The notes: generated by a model from the letters alone, not told the origin. 64,000 nt of DNA from Cephalopachus bancanus (GCA_027257055.1 JAPVLO010000003.1:15627501-15691500), one strand, 5' to 3'. Positions 10,965 to 23,884 are shown, numbered from the stretch's first letter. Program-made: numbers and translations.

Positions 10965-11237
10965 GGCCAGGCAGGGTGGCGAATACCTGTAATCCCAGCA
11001 CGTTGGGAGGCCGAGGAGGGAAGATTGCTTGAGTTCAAGAGTTTGAGACCAACCTGGGCAACATAGCCAGACTTTGTCTATACAAAAAAAAAAAATTAGC
11101 CAAGCATGGTAGTGCATGCCCGTAGTCCCAGCTACTTGGAATGCTGAGGTGGAAGGATCGCCTGAGTCCAGAAGATTGAAGCTGCTCTGTGAGCCATGAT
11201 CGCAATGATCAGGCCACTGCACTCCCCAGTGGAAATA
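10965..11237 (+). mobile_element. Alu SINE, older AluJ-like copy
   Basis: Dimeric Alu starting GGCCAGGCAGGGTGGC with an A-rich mid linker near 11083. The right end is cut after CCACTGCACTCC and has no clear A-tail. Confidence 0.82.
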
Positions 11238-11699
11238 AACTGGGGGTGAGAGGGAAGGTTGCTTAACAAGTCCTGTTTATTCAGATTGTTTCCTATGTTC
11301 TCTGTGACATTTCTGTTTCCCAGGTATAGGGAAGACCCCTCTGGAAAAAGGGTCTAATGAGCTACTCTAGAAAAAAGTTAAAGAAATCTTTTATGGCCCA
11401 CATCAGGAAATAACATAACAGAAGGTCAGAAAGATCATCCTGCCTCTGCTGTTTTCTCAAATGTCTTATTTTGGGATAGTGTGTTCTGAACTCTTTCAAA
11501 ACAAACAAACTATTAAAAAATTAGAGTAGTTAGAAATTACACAGGAGGAAACAGTATTTTCAGAAAATTAAAAGAAGATATTAATCTATAAAACATGAAA
11601 TCCCACCTAGGGCTTTATTAGAAACAAATATCTCCACTTCCCACTCCAAACCTACCAAACTGAATTTTTAGGAATCATGTTTTCACAATATGATTATTA
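11238..11699. other. Unassigned DNA
   Basis: No feature supported. Confidence 0.4.
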
Positions 11700-11700
11700 G

Positions 11701-12061
11701 TATATTAGTTTGCTAGGGCTGCCTTAACAAAATTTCATAGACTGGGTGGCTTAAACAACAGAAAGTTATTTTCTCACAGTCCTAGAGGCTAGAAGTCCAG
11801 GATTAAGATGTCAACTGGTTGGTTCCTCTGAGGCCTCTCCTCATAGCTTGCAGATGGCCACCATCTTCCTGTGTCCTCACAGTCTTTTCTCTTTTCCAGT
11901 TCTTATGAGAATACCAGTCAGACTGTGCCCACCCTAAGGGCCTCATTTAACTTAATCACCTCTTGAAATGCCCTATTTCCAAATACAGTCATGTTCCGAG
12001 GTACTGGGGTTTAAGGCTCCAACATATGCATTTGGGGAAGACACAATTCAGCTCACAACAC
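11701..12061 (-). mobile_element. MLT1-type LTR (ERVL-MaLR, MLT1B-like), antisense
   Basis: Begins TATTAGTTTGCTAGGGCTGC and ends ACACAATTCAGCTCACAAC, the antisense ends of an MLT1 LTR. Internal landmarks in order are CTGGGTGGCTTAAACAACAG, GAGGCCTCTCCTC, GTGTCCTCAC, CCTCATTTAACTTAATCACC and GAGGTACTGGGG. It is a solo LTR with no internal region. Confidence 0.8.
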
Positions 12062-12105
12062 CAGATGATGCCCAGACAGAAAAGTTTGAGAACTGCTAAG
12101 GTAAA
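12062..12105. repeat. Possible MER5-type fragment
   Basis: CCAGATGATGCCCAGACAG, then AAGTTTGAGAACTGCTAAG, resembles the end of a MER5 (hAT-Charlie) element. Short and diverged. Confidence 0.4.
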
Positions 12106-12346
12106 GCATAAGAACGGTCTAGTGAGATACATACCATTCTGACTAGAGAAATTAACTGTGAGAATGGGGCTGGAATGGGGTGGAATGTAGCCAAAGAAAA
12201 ATTATGCTAAAGCATATTGCTTTAGTGGTTTTTACAAGAATGCATCTGTTAATTGATTGTATAATTTAAAAACAATAAAATCTGAAATAATTTTTTCAAG
12301 GATAATGTACTTAGGAAATATTGGTATAAAGTATGGCATAGCCCTT

Positions 12347-12651
12347 TTGTTTTTGCTGTTGTTGTTGTTGTTGTTTGTTTTTTTTCATGTCACCCAGACT
12401 GGAGTGCAGTGACATGCTTACGGCCACCACAGCCTCGACCTGTTGGGCTCAGGTGATCCTTCCGCCTCAGCCTTCCAAGTAGCTAGAACTACAGGCACAT
12501 GCCATCATGCCCAGTTAATTTTTTATTTATTGTGAGATGAGGTCTCACCAAGTTACCCAGACTGGTCTCAAACCCATGGGCTCAGGCAATCCTCTCACCT
12601 TGGCCTCCCAAAGTGCTGTGATTATAGGCATAAGCCACTGTACCCAACCAG
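12347..12651 (-). mobile_element. Alu SINE, antisense
   Basis: Starts with a (GTT)n-like tail, then TGTCACCCAGACTGGAGTGC, and ends near AAGCCACTGTACCCAACCAG. The linker reads ATTTTTTATTTATTGTGAG, the antisense of the ACAATAAATAAAAAAT-type linker. Confidence 0.85.
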
Positions 12652-13762
12652 CCCTTATTTTTTAATCATTGTCTCTCTCAAATTGAATACTGGTCACCAG
12701 ATGTAAATTTCACCCATTACTAAATTTTGCCTATGGCTGAAGCACAACCAATATTAGATGAGAAATTAAAAGAGAATGTGATGCAATACTTAAATTTTTC
12801 TCTTCAAAGCACAGCTAATAGGCAGTCTGGTACTGGAAGTAGTCTCCTGTGGACCAGGACTGCTCAGAAAAATTACTAAATTACTACATTCTATGAAATT
12901 AACAGACACTGTGGACATAGTTCTGACCCATGCAGAATAGAATTTAACCAGACCTGGGCACTGAGCTACTCTTCACAACATTGAGGAACCCTTCCTCCCT
13001 AACAAAGGGACAAGAAATAGCAAATAAAGATACAGGGAAATATTTTGGTTAATCTGCAGGTGCATTTGAGACAGACAAATGTAAGATGGGGAAAGGAGCT
13101 GGAAAAGGCTTATTTGCTCAGGGAGCAGTAAATACATGCAACTCACTCCACATAGCCTATCTCTCATTCCAGATGTTCCTCTACCCTTCTCAAGAAGATC
13201 TTCCTCCTGGGGGAAGCAGTCACTTGGCTTAGCTCTCCACACAGCCCAAGAGCATTCCACTGTTAACAAAACATACCAAACCAAAACAATCATAATGCTT
13301 TCTTTTTCTTCAATTCTCCATTATGACAGTATTACCACAACACCAAGTACAAGTCACAGATGAATCCTCACTGCTCTACAGGGAGCTGGGTTTCACAGGG
13401 CTTCATTATAGTGTAAAACCCAAGAGGCACTGCTGTGATGGAAGTGCACACAGGTTAAATAAGACACTGTGGGACTCAGTCCCACGGGCAGACAACAAGG
13501 TAGAAGTGAGCTGGTAAAAATACCACTGAGACTTATTAGTAAGAAAACTTTTCTTCTCAGAAAGTTTCCTAAGGGAAATCTGAAGTGGCTTCAGAGTGAA
13601 ATTGATTTCTCCTTTTGAGTAACAGTGAAGTAAGAGTGGTTCAAAGTAATCATAAAAGGGTATAAGGAATAGTATTACTCTGAAGTTTAAGAAATTTGCT
13701 TTATTCTATATATTACAAATACTATGAAGTTTCATAGAGAAACTGACTAAAGAGTGATTAAA
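12652..13762. other. Unassigned single-copy-looking DNA
   Basis: About 1.1 kb without a recognised repeat. Overlapping frames on both strands at 12973-13517 have no domain or start context, so I do not call a gene. Confidence 0.4.
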
Positions 13763-13773
13763 AATAATGTTTC

Positions 13774-14681
13774 ATATTTCTAACAAAGGCCTAACATCCA
13801 GGATCTACAAGGAACTCAAATGTACCAAAAGGAGGAAAAAAAAAAGTCCTGTTAAAAAGTGGGCAAAAGATATATAGACGCTTCTCAAAAGAAGACATAC
13901 GAGCAGCCAACAGATACATGGAAAAATGCTCAGTCTCACTAATCATCAAAGATATACAAATCAAAACCACACTGAGATACCACCTTATTCTAGTCAGGAA
14001 GGCCATCATTAATAATTCAAAAAACAACAGATGCTGGAGAGGATGTGGAGAAAAGGGAACACTTCTACACTGTTGGTGAGAGCATAAACTACTACAATCT
14101 CTGTGGAAAACAGTGTGACAATTTCTAAAAGATCTAAATCTTGACCTTCCATATGACCCAGCAGTCCCCCTTCTAGGAATATACTCGGAGGAACTCAAAT
14201 CATTCTACAAAAAAAAAATCTGTGCATACATGTTTATTGCAGCACTAGTCGCAATAGCAAAAACATGGAACCAACCTTGCTGTCCATTGAAACTGTACTG
14301 GACTTAAAAAATGAGGGACATATACACAATAGAATATTACGTAGCCATAAAGAAGGACAAAATTATGAACTTCACAGTAACTTGGATGGATTTAGAGCCT
14401 ATCATACTCAGTGATCTATCACAGAAACAAAGAACTGAGTGCCACATATTCTCTGAGTACCACTCATAAGTGTACCCTGAACATTTATCATAATACTACA
14501 TGAAAGGGATTGGTAGTTGCGGGTCACTGCTGGGGGTGGGTGGGAACATAACATCAATAAGGGTACCTGATCCCAAACCAGGTGAAGTGAGGGCCAACGG
14601 GAGACCCATATTTCATCTATACAATGACCACTTATGTGCCTAGCCCTGAATTGTACCCCACATAACTTAAAATAAAATAAT
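13774..14681 (+). mobile_element. 5'-truncated L1, lineage 3' UTR type A
   Basis: Sense L1 starting inside the ORF2 C-terminal part and continuing through GCAATAGCAAAAACATGGAA and the 3' UTR to a tail AAATAAAATAATA. The 11-bp duplication AATAATGTTTC lies at 13763-13773 and 14682-14692. The 3' UTR (14450-14660) is the complement of the one at 54.6 kb. The reading frame is broken. Confidence 0.88.
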
Positions 14682-14699
14682 AATAATGTTTCCACTGGA

Positions 14700-14870
14700 A
14701 ACTGTGGACTTTGATCTAGAACTATGTTCCTCAAAATGTAACTGTTAAACTGCCTGCATTGTATAATCACCAGGAGTGCTTATAAAATTGCAGTTTCCTA
14801 GGTCCCACCTCAGATCTATTGAATCAGAATGACTGATAATGAAGTCCAGGAGTATTTATTTATAACAAGC
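14700..14870 (+). mobile_element. MER5-like DNA transposon remnant
   Basis: Contains ATCACCAGGAGTGCTTATAA, GCAGTTTCCTAGGTCCCACC and TATTGAATCAGAATGACTG, matching MER5A (hAT-Charlie, non-autonomous) landmarks. Confidence 0.6.
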
Positions 14871-15450
14871 TCTATAGATGAATGTTATTCCTGCTAAAGC
14901 AGAGAAAAGCATAAAACAAATGTCTGGGCTTCCACAGTCCATGAAAATAATCTATGCAAATCCCTTCTACATAAGTGGTTATTTCCACCATTCTCAAAGC
15001 AAAACTCTCATACATTTGGAATAAATTCACCTCCTTCTCATAGGCAAGGCTCTATTTTTTCCTCCATTACCAACCGATTCCCTAAATCAGCCCACCATAC
15101 TCCACCCTGCAGCTTTCAAAGCCCCTTTTAGAGCAAGGGCAATTAGTATAGGATAAGATAATTCAGACTCTTTGGGGTACTTCCTTCAAGGTAAGTTGTG
15201 GCTGTTCCTCTTTAGTGCAAGTGACCATTTTATTGACTCAGGTGCCATAATATCCATGTCCTAGATTGGGCCCTCAGTAAGAGAAACTCTGCCTCTATGC
15301 ATTAATACTCAACAAAAAACAATACAGCAATTATAGTAAACTAAAGCAACCACAAAGCACTATGCAGTAGCATTCAGTTTAGCACATGTCAGAACAAAGA
15401 CTGTTCCATACACATAATGAATGTATTTGTGTGTAACCCAGTTCGGTGTT
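14871..15450. other. Unassigned DNA
   Basis: No gene or repeat supported. Confidence 0.4.
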
Positions 15451-15467
15451 AAAAACTTCAGTTTACG

Positions 15468-15752
15468 GTCAGGTCCAGGTGGCTCATGCCTGTAATCCCA
15501 GCACTTGGGGGAGGCTGAGGCAGGAGGATTGCTTGAACCTAGTAGTTCAAGACCAACCTGAACAACATAGTAAGATCTCATCTCTACAAAAAATAAACTG
15601 GGTGTGGTGGCACACGCCTGTAGTCCCAACTTCTCGAGAGACTGAGATGGAAAAATCACCTGAGCCCAGGAGGTGGAGGCTATGGTGAGCAGTGACTGTG
15701 CCACTGCATTCTAGCCTGGGTGACAGAGTGAGACTTTGACTCAAAAAAAAAA
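15468..15752 (+). mobile_element. Alu SINE with perfect 17-bp target duplication
   Basis: Dimer starting GTCAGGTCCAGGTGGCTC. The duplication AAAAACTTCAGTTTACG lies at 15451-15467 and 15753-15769. The right monomer ends GAGACTTTGACTC, close to the lineage ending. The left monomer keeps the more general CCCAGCACTTGGGG form. Confidence 0.92.
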
Positions 15753-15769
15753 AAAAACTTCAGTTTACG

Positions 15770-16192
15770 ACTAGGTTTTAGCTCACTGTCAGATATGTTA
15801 CCTCTCTATCTTCTCTCTCAGAATCTTCCTTGTATCCTCCCTGCACTCTTCAAGCTTACATAAATGTTTAGTGTGAAGAGATTTTCAGAGTGGGAAGGAG
15901 GTGGCCTGCAAAAGTCAGTTTGTGAATGCTGATAAACTGGTCCTCAAGCATCAAGAATGCCAATTCACAGACTTGCCACATTTTTCTGCAAACTGATTCA
16001 TGCTCTTCTTATTAGGTTGTATAGCCTCTATCTGTCTGTATAGCCTCAAGTCTGGCCCGATATCCTTGGGTGATTTAGAATTGCATGCTAATATTTAACA
16101 AAATGTTCACAGCACTGCAGAAACCATAAAATGACTTTATTTCTTTAGGACTAGTGAGATTAAGCTGGCACTTTGGGTAAATTTGTACTCAC
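15770..16192. other. Unassigned DNA
   Basis: Single-copy-looking sequence. No repeat recognised. It would be the intron after the possible exon described next. Confidence 0.35.
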
Positions 16193-16432
16193 CTGTATCT
16201 CGAAAAAAAGTGCCATACATATTTTAATAAGATGCAATAAAACTGATATTTTGTCCAGTGACAATTTCAGCATATTCTGCTTAAGAAGATAAAACCTTTT
16301 AACAAGCAATTTCCCAAGAGCTTCCAAAGCTCTTTTAGGTGCAACAATATTGCCCAAATACATCAGCAGTTCCATGTAATTGATGCTCAGCACCATCTCC
16401 ATGAACCCCCAGAAGTACAGATGGTTTCAGAG
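16193..16432 (-). CDS. Possible coding exon of an unrecognised gene (partial)
   Basis: On the minus strand a frame runs open from just after an in-frame TGA near 16430 to a stop at 16160, with an ATG at 16402. The translation (MEMVLSINYMELLMYLGN..., later ALEALGKLLVKRFYLLKQN and KISVLLHLIKICM) is leucine-rich and helical, unlike any L1 or Alu frame, and lies in sequence I cannot assign to a repeat. It passes straight into CAG|GTGAGT at 16192/16193, a canonical donor, with the codon boundary intact (phase 0). An internal exon of a helical-repeat protein is one reading. No strong acceptor was identified upstream, no partner exon was found, and the family is unknown. A chance frame or a decayed exon is quite possible. 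Confidence 0.25.
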
Positions 16433-16440
16433 ATGCCCAT

Positions 16441-16875
16441 ACCAAAATGATAAAAACTTATGGGGCAGCTGAAAGCTATTTTCTTCTGCTTTTATTTCCT
16501 GTGGGTATCTGATAATACCCATGCCACTCCTTAAAGTGAACTAAGGACCACCAGCTCCCAGAAAACCAATCCAAGACATCCTGAATTTATTTTGTGGATA
16601 AATCTTAGACTATTTGTTCAGTGTGCTTTAACCATAATAAGATTCCTCCAATGTTCACTCTCTGATAAAGTCATATTCCTACTAGGATTTCTAAGAGGTC
16701 ATGAGCTTCTTAACTCCATCTGGGACTGCCTCTTTTTCACACAGCCCTCATCATAATCCTAGGTGGTATCTTTTATGCTCTTTACATTTCTTGGACATCA
16801 GAGAATCGCAAAATTCAAAATGTTTATATTTAACCCTCTCTCTTCTTCCTGTTGCAAATCTGCTGGCCTAGCTCT
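16441..16875. other. Unassigned DNA
   Basis: Single-copy-looking sequence, no repeat or gene supported. Confidence 0.35.
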
Positions 16876-16879
16876 GTTG

Positions 16880-17276
16880 ACAGGCTACGGTCTGATGGTA
16901 AATGGTTTGAATGTTTTTGTCTTCTCCAAATTCATTGTTGGAAGCTTGATCTCCAGAGCAACAGTGTTGGGAGATGGGCCTAAGGGGAGGTGATTAGGTC
17001 ATGAGGGCTTCACCCTCATGAGAGGATTAACGCTGCTATAAAAATGACTTACAGAAGCGGGTTCACTCTTTTCTGCTCTTCTGCCACGTGAGCAACAGCA
17101 TTCCACCCCTTCAGAGGACGCAGCATTTCAGGTTCCATCTTGGAAACAGAGACACCAAACCTGTGGGCACCTTGGACTTCCTGGTCTCCAGAATTGTGAG
17201 ATAGAAATGTCTGCTCTTTGTAAATTATCCAGTCTCTGGTATTCTGTTATAACAGCACAAAACAGACTAAGACAGA
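16880..17276 (+). mobile_element. MLT1-type LTR (ERVL-MaLR), sense
   Basis: Landmarks in order: ATGGTTTGAATGTTTTTGTC, GGAGGTGATTAGGTCATGAG, CTCATGAGAGGATTAACGCT, CCACGTGAGCAACAGC, CTTGGACTTCCTGGTCTCCA, AGAATTGTGAGATAGAAATG and TATAACAGCACAAAACAGAC. Solo LTR, MLT1A-like. Confidence 0.8.
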
Positions 17277-17289
17277 TGGTATCCGTTAG

Positions 17290-17990
17290 CACAGAGGGCA
17301 CATATGGGGAATGTGGTTAGATATCATTCTCTTGCATATCCTGATAACAGTGGACTAATACCACAAGCGGAGAAATGCAAAATAATGTCAGTTTGTATGT
17401 ATTAATATTGGCAAATATTTAAAAATCTGAGGTACCAAGTATAGATAGCATGTATATTAACAGAATCTCATACGTTACTGGTAGGAGTATAAACCATTAA
17501 CAACCTCTCTGGAAACTGGTTCAGGATTAGCCTTTAAAACTAAACATTAAGGTTACATAAAACCCAGTAATTCTACTCAGTGAAAAAAACAACACTTTTT
17601 CACATTTCACAGGAGAAATGTCCAAGATTGTTTATAACAACACTATGATAACAAATAAACTGAAAAAAATAGCCCCAAACAGGAGAATAGGTAAACTGTG
17701 GCAAGTCCAAACAGTGGAATAGCATACAGAAAAAGAAAACTCCTTTAAAAAAGAATGCTTAAAATAACACTAACTAAAACAACTAAACACACATCATTAT
17801 ATATGACAAAGATATATAAAAATAAAGCAAAAGCACAATAAACACAAAATTCAGGATAGTGTCTACCTTAGTAGGGAGGTAAAGGGACAGACTGGGGAAT
17901 GAACATATAGATAGATATATAAGTTACTGTGAACATTATAATTCATGCACTAAGTAGAGGGTTCATGACTATTCACTACATTATTTAGAG
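17290..17990 (+). mobile_element. Old L1 (L1M-like) 3' end, sense
   Basis: Diverged L1 sense sequence: ACTGGTAGGAGTATAAACC, ACCTCTCTGGAAACTGGTTC, GAGAAATGTCCAAGATTG, CAGTGGAATAGCATACAG. No intact frame. Confidence 0.6.
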
Positions 17991-18194
17991 TTGAATATGC
18001 AAATGATTAAATCATTAATGAGTCAAGGATTATGATTATTATAATTCTATACACCCATAGTCCATAAAGAAAAAAAAGGAAAACTCCAGTGGTGTCTACC
18101 AATTACTTAAGGAAATATAATTCCAATGTTTACATACACTCTTTCAATGAATAGAGAAAAGGAAACACTGCAAACTCATTTTATGATGCTAACA

Positions 18195-18640
18195 TTCTTT
18201 GATCTACAAATCCAGCATGAGAAAAAAATTGCAGACAAATATCATATGTTCTCATTCATATATAAGAGCTAAAAAAAATTAATCACATGGAGGTAGCAAA
18301 TACAATAATAGTTACCAGACACTGGGAATGGTGGGTGGGGGAATGAAGAGAGCTTGGTTAGTAAATACAAACATACAATGATAGAAGAAATAAGTTCTAA
18401 AGTTCAAGAGCAGAGTAGGGTGACTATAGTTAGCAACAACATATTGTAATTTCAAAATAACTGGAAGAGAAGTTTTTAAATATTTCCAACATGTAGAAAT
18501 GATAACAGCTTAAGGCAATGAATAGCCTAAATACTATGACTTTATCATTACATATTCTATGCATGTAAAAAAGTATCACATGTACCTCATAAATATGTAC
18601 AAGTATTATATTGATTAACTAATTGATGAGTTAACAAATC
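18195..18640 (+). mobile_element. L1MA-like 3' UTR, sense
   Basis: ATATGTTCTCATTCATATAT, AGACACTGGGAATGGTGGGT, GGGTGACTATAGTTAGCAAC, AACATGTAGAAATGATAAC and ATCACATGTACCTCATAAAT are standard L1MA-type 3' UTR landmarks. Confidence 0.7.
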
Positions 18641-18754
18641 GTGCAAAGCTATAGAACAAAAAGCAGTGCTTTCAAGTTTCACATTAAGTATGGGACTTTT
18701 TCTTCAAATAAAGGAATTTATCTATTTTAAGTTTGCTAGCAGTTTTGTTTTTGT

Positions 18755-18830
18755 TTTATGAGGCAGTCTCTGTCACCCAGGCTGGTGTGCAATGGCATGA
18801 TCCTGGTTCACTGCAGCCTCAAGCTCCTTT
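18755..18830 (-). mobile_element. Alu fragment, antisense
   Basis: CTGTCACCCAGGCTGGTGTG then CAATGGCATGATCCTGG; a piece of a right monomer only. Confidence 0.75.
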
Positions 18831-19361
18831 GCTAATAGTATTTTCAAATCATAAATTAATTTTAATTTTATCAAATTGGAGATATTTTTTACATCTGTTG
18901 AGGTGAGAATATGATTTTTTTCCCTTAAGTGTGGTAATTGATATTTTTATGTTATAGTGATTTTGCACAACTGGGATGATCCCAGTTAATAAGGATGTAT
19001 TCTTACCTTTTTTATACATGACCAGATTTGGCTACTAGTTTATTTCTGGTTTTTAAAATTTTTTGTTGAAATAAAATATAAATATGATTTACTACCCTTA
19101 CCATTTTTAAGTGTTCAGATCAGTGGTAATAAATACATGCATATTCTTTTTTCCCCTTCATTCCCAACCCTGCTCCCTTCCCTTCCCAGCCTCTAGTAAC
19201 CACCAATCTATTCTCTATCTTCATGAAATACACATTTTTAGCTCCCACATATGAGTGAGAACATATTTGTCTTTCTGTGCCTGGTTTATTTCAGTTAACA
19301 TAATGGCTACCAATTCCATACATGTTGTTGCAAATGACAATTCTATGGCTGAATAATAATT

Positions 19362-19556
19362 TATATATATATATATATATGAATGACACATTTTCTTCAT
19401 CCATTCATCCACTGATAGGCACATAGGTTGATTCTATAACCTGGCTATCGTTATATATTATATATTATATATATATATCGATATTATATATTATATTATA
19501 TATATATAATAATATATAATATATATATAACAATATTATATATATCGTTATATTAT
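19362..19556. repeat. AT-rich microsatellite expansion inside the old L1
   Basis: (TA)n at 19362-19380, then interrupted TATATAT/TATATTA tracts at about 19450-19556, with local self-complementarity. It expands an A/T stretch within the old L1. Confidence 0.85.
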
Positions 19557-20049
19557 AGCACTGCAATAAACATGAGAGTGCATATATATCTTTGATATAT
19601 TGATTTCCTGTCTTTTGGCGGTATACCCAGCATTTGGATTGCTGGATAATATGGTAGTTTTAGTTTTAGTTTTTTTAGGAACTTCCATAGTGGTTGTATT
19701 AATTTACATTCCCACCAACAGTGTACCAAGATTTTCTTTTCTCTACATACTTGCCAGCATCTGTTGTTGTCTGTCTTTTTTATATAATCCATTTTAACTG
19801 AGATAATATCTCATTGTGGTTTTGATTTATAGTTCTCTGATGATTAGTGATGAACTTGACCATTTGTGTGTCTTCTTTTAATAAATGTCCGTTCAGATGC
19901 TTTGCCCATTTTTTAATCAGATATTTGATTTTTCGCTATTGAGTTGTTTGAGCTCTTTACATATTCTGGTTATCAATTCCTTGTCAAATGGATAATTTGC
20001 CAATATATTCTCCCATTTTGTGGGTTATCTCTTCACTTTATTGTGTTTG

Positions 20050-20072
20050 GTGGTGGTGGTGGTGGTGGTTTT
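20050..20072. repeat. (GGT)n microsatellite
   Basis: About seven GGT units followed by a T-rich tract, inside the antisense L1. Confidence 0.8.
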
Positions 20073-20274
20073 TTGTTTTTGTTTTTTTGGCTGTGCAGTT
20101 TTTTAGTTTGATGTACTCTCAATTGTCTATTTCTGTTTTGGTTGACTGTGTTTTTGAAGTCTTACACAAAAAATCTTTGCCCAGACCGATGTCCTGGAAT
20201 ATTTACCCAGTGTTTTCTTCTAGTAGTTTCATAGCTTTAGGTCTTAGATTTAAGTCTTAAATTTATTTGTTTTT

Positions 20275-23200
20275 CTTTTTATTTCAATAGTTTTAGGGGA
20301 TACAAATAGTTTTTCGTTACATTGATGTATTGTATAGTGAAGAAGTCTGGACTTTAAATGTACCCTCCACCGCCATCTGTGCACATTGTACACAATAGGT
20401 GATACTTCATCTCTTCACCCCCCCACATCCTCCTGCTTATGAGTCTCCAGTGTCCATTTTACCATTCTATATACCTTTGCACGTCCTTAATTTTGCTCTT
20501 CCTTATCAGTGAGAACATGTGGTGTTTGGTTTTCTGTTCCTGTGTTAGTAAACTTAGGATGATGTTCTCCAATTCCATCCAGGTTGCTGCAAAAGACATT
20601 ATTTCATTGTTCTTAGTGGCTGAATATTTCATTATATATATCAGAAATATCAATAGATATATATCATAAATGTGATATATATATCAGATATATCACATTT
20701 TCATTATCCACTGTTTAGGCGATGGGCATTTAGGTTGATTTTACATCATTGCACTCGTGACTGGCACTGCAACAAACATCCAAGTGCAGGTGTCTTTTTT
20801 GTATGATGACTTCTCTTCCTTTGGATAGATACATAGTAGTGGGACTGTTGAGTCAAATAGTAGCTACTTTTAGTTCTTTGAGAAATCTGATTTTCATAAA
20901 GTTTGTACAAATTTACACTCTCAAAAACAGTTTATAAGCATTCCTTTCATTGCATCCATGCCAGCATCTATTTTTTTTTTATCTTTTAATAATGACCATT
21001 CTGATTGATGTAAGGTGGTATCTCATTGTGGTTTTAATTTACACTTCCTTAATGATTACTGATGTCAAGCATTTTGTCATGTATTTGTTGGCCATTTGTA
21101 TATCTTTTTTGAGAGATATCTGTTCATGTCATTTGCTTACTTTTTAATGAGGTTATTTGCTTTTTTCTTGCTGATTGTTTGAGTTCTTTGTAGATCCTGG
21201 ATATTAGTCCTTTGTCAAATGTATAGTTTGTGAATATGTTCTCCCTTCTGTAAATTGCCTATTTACTCTGTTGATGTGTGGGAGCTTTTTAGTTTAATTA
21301 AGTTCCATTTATTTATTTTTGGTTTTGTTGCATTTGCTTTTGGGGTTTTAGCCATAAATTCTTTGCCTAGGCCAATGTCAAGAAGAGTTTTCCCTAGGTT
21401 TTCTTCTAGTATTCTTATGGCTTCAGGTCTGGCATTTAAGTCTTTAAAACATCTTGAGTTAATTTTTGTATATAGTGAGAGGGATCGAGTTTCATTTTTC
21501 TGCATGTAGCTAATCTCATTTTCCCAGCACCATTTGTTGAATAGGGTGCCCTTTCCTCAGGGTATGTTTTTATCTGCGTTGTCAAAGATCTGTTGGTTGT
21601 AAGTACTTGGGTTTATTTCTGGGTTCTCTATTCTGGTCCATTGATCCATGTGTCTGCTTTTGTACTAGTATCATGCTGTTTTGGCTACTACAGTCTTATA
21701 GTATAATTTGAAATCAGGTAAATGATGCCTTCAGTTTTGTTCATTTTGCTTAGGATTGCTTTGGTTATTCTGGCTCTTTTGGGTTCTATATGAATTTTAG
21801 AATTGTTTTTTCCAATTCTGTAAAAAATGCCATTGGTAGTTTGATGGAGATTACATTGAATCTGTAAATTACTTTGGGTAATATAGTCATTTTAATAGTG
21901 TTGATTCTTCCAATCCATAGCTTGGAAGGTTTTTCAATTTACTTGTGTCCTCTATAATTTGCTTCATCAGTGTGTTGTAGTTCTCCTTGGAGAGATCTTT
22001 CACCTTCTTGGTTTAATACATTTCTATGTATTTTAGCTTTTTGACTGCTGTTGTAAATGAAATTAAGTTCTTGATTTGATTCTCAGCTTGGTCACGATGG
22101 GTGTATAGTAGCACTACTGATTTGTGCGTGATTTTGTGTCCTGAAACTTTACTGAATTCATTTATCAAGTCTAGGAGTCTTTTGGAAGAGTCTTTACAAT
22201 TCTCTAGGTAGAAGATCCTATCACCAGCGTACAAATATAGTTTGATTTCTTCTTTCTCAATTTGGATACTTTTTACTTTTTTTCTCCCACCTGATTTTTC
22301 TGGCTAGGACTTTCAGTACTATGTTGAAGAGTGATGAAAGTGGATACACTCAACTTTTCTCCATTCAGGATGACATTGACTATGGGTTTGTCGTATATGG
22401 CTTTTATTATTTTGAGGAATGTTCTTTCTGTGCCCATTTTGCTGAGGGTTTTTACCATGAAGAGTTACTGGATTTTATCAAATGTTTTTCTGCAATTATT
22501 AAGATGATCATATGATTTTTGTTCTTAATTCTGTTTAAGTGGTGAATTACATTTATTTACTTGTATATGTTGAACTATCCTTGCATTGCTGGGATAAAAC
22601 CTACTTGGTTGTGGTGGATTAATTTTTTATTTGATTAAAAATCAGATAATTTTTCTCTCTGCTTGAAATACTTTGAAACTTCTCTCTTCCTTTCTTAATC
22701 AGCTAGTGGCCTATAATTTTGCTTATTTTCAAAGAACCAACTTTTTTGTTTTGTTGATTCTTTGTATTTTTTTGCTTCAATCTCATTTAGTCCTGATCTG
22801 ATCTTCATTATTGGTTTTCTTCTGCTAGTTTTTTATTTGGTTTGTTCATGTTTTTCTAGTTTCTTGAAGTGTGACATGAAGTTGTCAAGACGTGATCTAT
22901 CAGTCTTTTTAATGTAGGCCTTCAACATTATAAATTTTCATCTGAGCACAACTTTGGTTGTGTCCCAGAGGCTTTGATAATTTGTTTCATTGTTGTCATT
23001 CATTTTTAAGAAATTTTATAATTTCCACCTCGATTTCATTGTTGATCCAAAGATCATTTAGGAACAGATTGTTTAATTTTCATGTATTTCTTTGATTTTG
23101 CAATTTCTTCTTGGACTTAATTTCTAGTTTTATTTTACTGTGGCCTGAGAAGATGCGTGATATGATTTCAATTTTTAAAAAATTTATCGAGACTGAATTT

Positions 23201-23837
23201 GTGGCCTGTAATATGGTGTACCTTGGAGAATGCTCTATGTGCTGATGAGAAAAATGTATATTCTATAGTTTGGGGATAGAATGTTCTGTAGTTGTCTGTT
23301 GGGTCCATTTACTCTAGGGTCCAGTTTAGCTCCTGTGCTTCTTTGTTGACTTTCTGCCTGATGATCTGTCTATTGCTCTCAGTGGAGTGGTGAAGTTTCC
23401 CACTATTGTTGTATTACTAACTATTTCTTTTTTTAGATCTAGTAGGATTTGTTTTATAAAGCTTGGGGCTCTGGTTTTAGGTATTTATATATTTAAAATT
23501 GTTATATCCTCTTGCTGAATTGGTCCCTTTATCCTTATATAACTTTTTTGGTTTTTTTCGCTGTTGCTAATTTAAAGTTTGTTTTATCTCTTCTGAGAAT
23601 GACTGCTTGTTTTCGGTTTCCACTTGCATGGAATTTTTTTCCATCCCTTTACCTTAAGTCTATAGGAGACTTTATGTGTTAAATGGGTCTCTTGAAGGCA
23701 CCAGATGTTTGGATTGTGCTTGTTCATCCATTCTGCCAATCTATATTTTTAAGTGAGGCATAGAGACCATTTAAATTAAGGATAATAATGATATGTAAGG
23801 TACGATTTCATTCATCCTGTTGATTGTTAACTGATTG

Positions 23838-23884
<47 letters not shown>

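Larger units (their letters stand above)
18835..20268 (-). mobile_element. Old L1 sequence, antisense, first half of a split copy
   Basis: 18835-19060 is antisense ORF2. 19065-20268 is an L1 3' end and the ORF2 C-terminal region in antisense (TCAGATGCTTTGCCCATTTT, TGAGTTGTTTGAGCTCTTTA, GTCTTAGATTTAAGTCTT). The frame phrase at 20230-20268 resumes at about 26036, so a long L1 was inserted here. Confidence 0.75.

Noticed and set aside
13791..14198. 135-codon minus-strand frame
   Set aside because: Lies on the antisense of a 5'-truncated L1 ORF2/3' UTR.
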